The position numbers and the translations under genes were made by a program. From NCBI GenBank assembly GCA_963514095.1, contig OY741281.1, positions 6,378,154 through 6,442,153 on the forward strand: a stretch of DNA of 64,000 nucleotides, in the 5' to 3' direction. Of this stretch, positions 59,611 through 64,000 are shown piece after piece. A model generated the notes under the pieces. The model worked only from the letters and a program-made list of their open reading frames with translations. It was not told where the DNA came from and did no database searches. The number at the start of each line of letters is the position of its first letter. The first letter of the stretch is position 1. Source of the stretch: Eutrigla gurnardus (Eukaryota > Chordata > Actinopteri > Perciformes > Triglidae).

Positions 59611-61489
59611 ACCAAGTAAAGAAAAAACACTTCATTTAGTGTATTTTTCAGCCGTCAAACTTGATTTTTGTTTAAAGCAGACGAGGGGGGAAAATATCAT
59701 AACAAAACAATGCTTTTTATTCTCAGTGCAGTTGTTCTTATTTCTGCCATTTTCTGGAAAAGAGCAATTGTTTTTCTACCTTTTAAGCAAGCAAATCTGT
59801 GACAAATGTTGGCTTCAGCTAAAAATTACCGCATGTCACGACGGATTGATTTCACTGACACTTTAAGGACTCAGAAGTTGCCTGAAGTTCAAGCTACATA
59901 TTTCGTGTTGGGGTCAACTGTCGAACACAAACAGACTCTATATATTGTATTGTACGTCTTTTAAAGCTTTCCTGCAGTTTCATTCACGTTTGCAGCACTT
60001 AAAGGAGGAGTGTGTAGGATTTAGTTGCATCTAGTGGTGAGGTTGAAAATGGCAACCAACTGAAAACCCCTCCCTTCCCAAGCGTGTCAGAGAATTTTGG
60101 TGGCCTTCGGGTAAAATAAAACATGAAAGTCTCTGTCTATAGAGTGGTGAAGTCCCGCCCCTCCATTTCCGGGACATGGGTCCTCAAAAGCAAAAAAATA
60201 TCAATGCGATTCAATGGGTAGATACAAATTATTTTCTGGTCCCGTTTGAATTGTGCCATGGATTTCACATATGTTCTTTGTGATATTTAAAGAAAATTTT
60301 TCACGCAAAGAAGACGACAATTAAGCGCGAAGAGTTTTGATAAAGTTAGGTTTTGTGTGAGCCGCTTTGTGAACTACAGCTCCTCGCTGTTCTCGTCGCG
60401 AATGATATACGTCACCACCCGCCGAGTCCGAAGTCCGCCGAGATGGCTGTTTCTCTGCTCCACTTCACCGCTTTTTTCCAAGGGCAGAATAAAAGTATCG
60501 AAAGGGGGGAGAACCACTATAAGTCGGGTCATGTGGAGAGCCTCAACTTCGCCGATGGGGAAAGGGCGATGACGTGACGTCACATACGCGACACAACATG
60601 TAGTCTTTATCATTGTGTTTTCTCAATGAATTTTAACTGAAGAATTGCACAATAAACGGTCAAACTCTTGACATGGAAAATTATAATTTAAGCCTATAAA
60701 CAACATTTGTGTAATCCAAGGCATAACGACCGGGGGATCAGATAATAATTATTTTCCGTCCATTGAACACCATTCATTTTTTTCGCTCCGAAAGGACCCA
60801 TGGCGCCGTTACTTCCTGCTTCCGCTTCGGCACTCTATAGCTAGTGTTTGCATCATGGTGGACGCCGTGATGATGACCGACTCCCTATGTAGATATAATC
60901 GGCTCATTCTAAGATCATTATACACTAAAAACAACACAGTTATGAATATAATATTTCTATTTCTGTGTGTTCATGTTTGCTAGACTGTTGTTTGATTTCT
61001 GAAATGTTTCACAAGGTAGAAGAGACCCTCTCCAGTTTCAATAGCAGACAGTAGAATTGTATTTGAAATGTGTGAGGCCTGGATCACGGACGTGACACTC
61101 TTTGTTGAAGCTTCTCCACCATCCATCAGAAGAAAACGCATAAAATTTGCTATTGATCTAATGTTTCCTTTGTTGTATTTTTAGAAGGACTAATTTGTGA
61201 TTGTTATTAATCAGAATACACAGCGGAGAATGTGTTCTTCGTATTTGTGACATGTCTTCTCTCCTGCGTTCCTTTCCCAGCGTCCTGGCATGCCGTCTGG
61301 AGCAAGGATGCCCCATCAGGGAGCTCCCATGGGCCCCCCCGGCCCACCGTACGGAGGCAGCCCGGCGGTGCGGCCCGGCCTGCCCACCCCGGTGATGGAG
61401 CCCAGCCGCAAGAGGCCTGCCCCCTCCCAGCAGGTCCAGCAGCAGCAGCAACAGCAGCAGCAGCAGTCTGTCCAGAGCCGGGCCAGAAA
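53968..61489 (+). CDS. smarcd3: smarcd3 5' part: BAF60C chromatin-remodelling subunit (2 coding exons, partial)
   Basis: SMARCD3/BAF60C is an accessory subunit of the nuclear BAF (SWI/SNF) complex that links it to tissue-specific transcription factors in heart and muscle. Exon 53968-54045 encodes [20 protein letters not shown] and FLVHGV. Exon 61281-61489 encodes [20 protein letters not shown] onward, with [19 protein letters not shown] and a ten-residue polyglutamine run, ending RARK. The join is phase 0 with GTGAGT and TTTCCCAG. The [19 protein letters not shown] start identifies SMARCD3 rather than SMARCD1 or SMARCD2. TGA at 53947-53949 lies in frame upstream of the ATG. Only about 95 residues are present; the conserved MADKILPQRIREL region, the SWIB domain and the C-terminus must be right of position 64,000. 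The two exons are 7.2 kb apart. Confidence 0.93.
58865..59075. repeat. Dispersed repeat carrying an ATG-led pseudo-frame
   Basis: Contains caacatggcgacggctgagc, aacagcacgaatgg, acaacgccttcggtctggac and ctgtaacggccgtatgagag. I recognise this as part of a repeat very common in percomorph fish and related to the block at 60,000-60,960. The short frame [13 protein letters not shown] is not a gene. Confidence 0.45.
59484..59608. repeat. Long (GT)n microsatellite
   Basis: About 125 bp of GT with a few tctg interruptions near 59,561-59,580, in smarcd3 intron 1. It is the longest microsatellite in the window. Confidence 0.97.
60000..60960. repeat. Long non-autonomous repeat ('ttaaaggaggagtgtgtagg')
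   Basis: Starts ttaaaggaggagtgtgtagg and atctagtggtgaggttg, and ends near tatgtagatataatcggctc followed by attatacactaaaaac. This is a highly repeated fish element. The right terminal inverted repeat seems lost, since no 'cctacacactcctcctttaa'-type end follows. It holds a short frame (60,353-60,577) and a CRE-like tgacgtca at 60575-60582. Confidence 0.6.
61281..61489 (+). CDS. smarcd3: smarcd3 coding exon 2
   Basis: 69 codons plus two bases, acceptor TTTCCCAG, donor GTGAGT. The proline/glycine-rich segment with the PSRKRPAP motif is shared by SMARCD proteins. It includes a (CAG/CAA)10 run at 61437-61466. Confidence 0.95.
61437..61466 (+). repeat. smarcd3: Coding CAG/CAA repeat (10 Gln)
   Basis: Ten glutamine codons, all CAG but one CAA. 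Mammalian SMARCD3 as remembered has Q/P/G-mixed sequence here, so the pure run may be a fish-specific expansion. Confidence 0.9.
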
Positions 61490-64000
61490 GTGAGTCTGAA
61501 TGCCGTCGACCTCCAACACCGACCTCAACACTGCATGGCTTGCATATCGAACTCGTTGTTTGTCCGCTTTTGTGTGGAATGACTGAGATCGTAGAGAGGC
61601 TGTGGTTAGTCTAGTCGGGCATAGATGTTAAAAACCAAACATGGAGATGGTCAGGAATCATGCACAGGCATTAAAATAAGCTGGGTCAGATTCTTAGTGC
61701 GTTTTACTTAATTTCTGATCACAAAATCCCACATTATTGTGCTCATGTAATTCAGACAAATGTCCAGCTGCTTGTGTTAAGAGAGAAAAAAGAGTTTTGG
61801 AGAAGAAAAATGTATAATTGTGGAAAAAATCATTGGAAAAAGTGTTGCTTTAATGATACGGAAACATAGTCATCATACTGGCACCAGTATTATAACAATT
61901 TTAACAATACTAGAACTATAACTTTAAGTGCATTTTCAAGTAACAAGACAGTCTAAATGCTCACGTCAGCGTGCTAACATGCTGATGTTTAGTAGGTATA
62001 ATTTTTACCATCTTAGTTTAGTGCGTTAGCATGCTAACATTCGTTAATTAGCACCCATCAGAAAGCCCAGCTGAGGCTGATGTCATTAGTTTAACAGATA
62101 ATAGACGAAAAATCTGACCCGTTTGAAAGTTTTATGGCATATTCGTTAAAATGGTTGTGAATGATCATAAGTTGCATTCCTACAGTAAAGACACATACCT
62201 GCACAGCACAGGCATTTCCATACTGTAGTCTCTCATCATAGCAGGAGAAGTGAAACCATGACCTTTTGTGCGTCTGTTCAGCTTCCATATCAAGTTCACC
62301 CCAACTGCTCTTTGTTTAGTTGCATCCTTTGCCTTGCTCACCGCTCTGTGCATCCACTTCCCACCATCCCAACCACCGCTGTGACTGAATGTCTCCCTCT
62401 GTTCACTCTTTGTGTGTCTTTGTTGTCTAGTTTTTTCCCCGATGGTCTCATCTATGAGGTGTCCCTGCTGCTGTCTGCAGGCGTTCGGGCTCTAATACTT
62501 GTAGTAGTACTATCTAGTGCCTGCTGACAAAGGATCTGAACATCAGTATCCCTGACCCACACATTCACAAAGTGGATGGATGTCTGTTAGGGGTGTGTGG
62601 CAGGTATGGTCATTAGAGATCAATATGCGCACTCAGTGGACCTCTGTCTCTCTCGGTTTCATTCTCTCAGTATCTGCAGCACGATTGATCCACTTACAAT
62701 TAAGCAGGCTTGTCGAACAGGTCAGGGGAAATGTTGTCCTGCGTCAGGGATTCAACCCCCCGAGCGGCCCGGCTGCTTGGAGCGTGTGATCGATGGGCCA
62801 GGGTGACCCGGCCAGGTGTCTCTGTCTCGCTGTTGCTCTGTGAGAGAGAGTGTGTGTCCTCTGGCAAACAAGTTGATGCTCCGGCTTGCCTCCCGCTCCA
62901 GTTCAGACCCCGCAACGCTGCCAGCTGAGGGCGGGCCACCTGTGTTTGCAGTGTCATTGAGACCTTATGGTCCCGGCGACACCCGCTCTGCAGGACCAAC
63001 ACTGTCCTGCGCAAAAAATAGGATTTAATTCTGGCTTTAGATGAAGTGCTATGAATACTCAACAATGTGTCCTAAGAACATTCATATATTACTAATTTTC
63101 CCAAGTATGGAAATATTTGATGTACCGTAGGAAGCACCACATAACTCATAGGCAGATGGCGCCACGCCGATCCCATATGTGTGAAAGCGACTTGATTAAT
63201 TATCGTTTTCTCATTATATTAATAGAAAACACATTTTCTGTTGCGAATTAGTAGCATATAAATGGAATTTCTAGGAGACGGGGTGGGAAAACCTTTTTCT
63301 CACACAAAACACAAGATGAAACTGTATATTTGAACATAAAGGCTTTTACCTCCGTGTGTCTCATAGCGGAGAATACTCGGGGCAGCAGTTCAGAAAAAGC
63401 ATATTAAAGCAAATACGTCCGTGTGGATTTATCTCGTTTGAAATGTTTTCTTTAAAGTGAGAAATGAGATGTGGGGGAAAAAAATCTACTTGCGCCCTGA
63501 GTAGTCTTTTCTCATCATATCTTTTTTTGCAACCTAAATTTAAGATTGTTTTTATGCAAAGCAGTTATTGTTATTGCTTATTATTGTTTCCCTTGTGTTT
63601 CATCATGGTGCGTCGTGTCATTAAATGCTGAAGGTAAAAAAAAAAAATTCTAATTAAATACCGATTCTGAGAGTTACCTCAAACATGGCAGCCATCACCT
63701 TAGCCAGTTGATTTATTCATCAGCAGACTTTTATCATAGACTCAATGTCAAATTCACCTCATTCTTGATATTCAAAGTTTCTGCACCAGTTTTTATCCTG
63801 ACATATTTTAAATTAACACAAAGATGGAGGCCGGTGTTTCAGTATCCTCCTCTGGATAAAAGCTTCCAGTTCATTGCAAAGTGTGTAACCAAACCACCAG
63901 AGTGATTTTAGTTTAAGGTTACTGAACAATGTGGTCCGTTGTTCTTGAAAACCCAGCTTCACTCATCACCTCCCATAGTTTGGTTCACATGTTTCGGATT
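61490..64000 (+). other. smarcd3 intron 2, part
   Basis: No third smarcd3 exon is visible. A decayed interspersed repeat lies at 61,955-62,095. The patch at 62,700-63,010 is CpG-rich but has no SMARCD coding sequence. Confidence 0.5.
61955..62095. repeat. Fragment of the same interspersed repeat (5' part)
   Basis: Contains aatgctcacgtcagcgtgct, gctgatgtttagtaggtata and gttagcatgctaacattcgt, the 5' part of the family. Confidence 0.5.

Larger units (their letters stand above)
54046..61280 (+). other. smarcd3 intron 1
   Basis: A 7.2-kb intron with a CAG run at 54378-54396, the long GT microsatellite, and two dispersed repeat blocks at 58,865 and 60,000. No nested gene recognised. Confidence 0.6.

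Noticed and set aside
59441..59866. 141-codon frame with a long Val-Cys run
   Set aside because: It is the GT microsatellite read as protein.
1..64000. CRISPR array, operon, prophage, integron or other prokaryotic system
   Set aside because: The spliced vertebrate genes and fish repeats make this nuclear fish DNA. No regularly spaced repeat-spacer pattern was seen.
1..64000. tRNA, rRNA or other structured RNA genes
   Set aside because: No cloverleaf with A and B boxes and no rRNA-like stretch was noticed by eye. A covariance-model scan would be needed to exclude small RNAs.

Overview
The window is nuclear DNA from a teleost fish, probably a spiny-rayed (percomorph-type) species. The evidence is GT-AG introns of about 70 bp to 16 kb, long CA/GT, TA and GA microsatellites, many decayed non-autonomous DNA transposons of kinds common in ray-finned fish, and three genes that match vertebrate families exon by exon. 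No bacterial, plasmid or viral genome organisation is visible. Exon boundaries were found by eye from splice sites, reading phase and remembered family sequences, not by alignment.

Layout. (1) Positions 1-29,172, minus strand: the 5' part of asap1, an Arf-GAP with BAR, PH, ankyrin and SH3 domains. Eleven coding exons encode residues 1-340, the whole BAR region and the start of the PH domain. The rest of the gene lies left of position 1. Intron 1 is 16.4 kb. (2) 29,180-31,760: a divergent intergenic and promoter region shared by asap1 and nfx1. (3) 31,763-41,502, plus strand: a complete nfx1 gene of 23 coding exons (1,095 aa) with a RING finger, an NF-X1 zinc-finger array and an R3H domain, followed by a poly(A) signal. 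(4) 41,600-53,967: intergenic DNA or the 5' territory of smarcd3, with two or three CpG-rich patches that could be alternative promoters. One, near 43.7 kb, holds a four-codon candidate first exon in phase with smarcd3 exon 2. (5) 53,968 to the right edge, plus strand: the first two coding exons of smarcd3 (BAF60C, a BAF chromatin-remodelling subunit). The rest of the gene lies beyond position 64,000.

The three genes act separately: Arf and membrane/actin dynamics, transcriptional and post-transcriptional control, and chromatin remodelling. Their order is a matter of synteny, not of a shared operon or pathway.

The best-supported structural discoveries are two hAT-type elements with perfect 8-bp target-site duplications. 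One (33,416-34,406, in nfx1 intron 2) keeps part of a ZBED-like transposase. The other (20,079-20,717, in asap1 intron 1) is a non-coding element rich in 'gtatcga' motifs. I found no undescribed multi-gene system; the window is best read as an ordinary fish locus with a few details worth checking.
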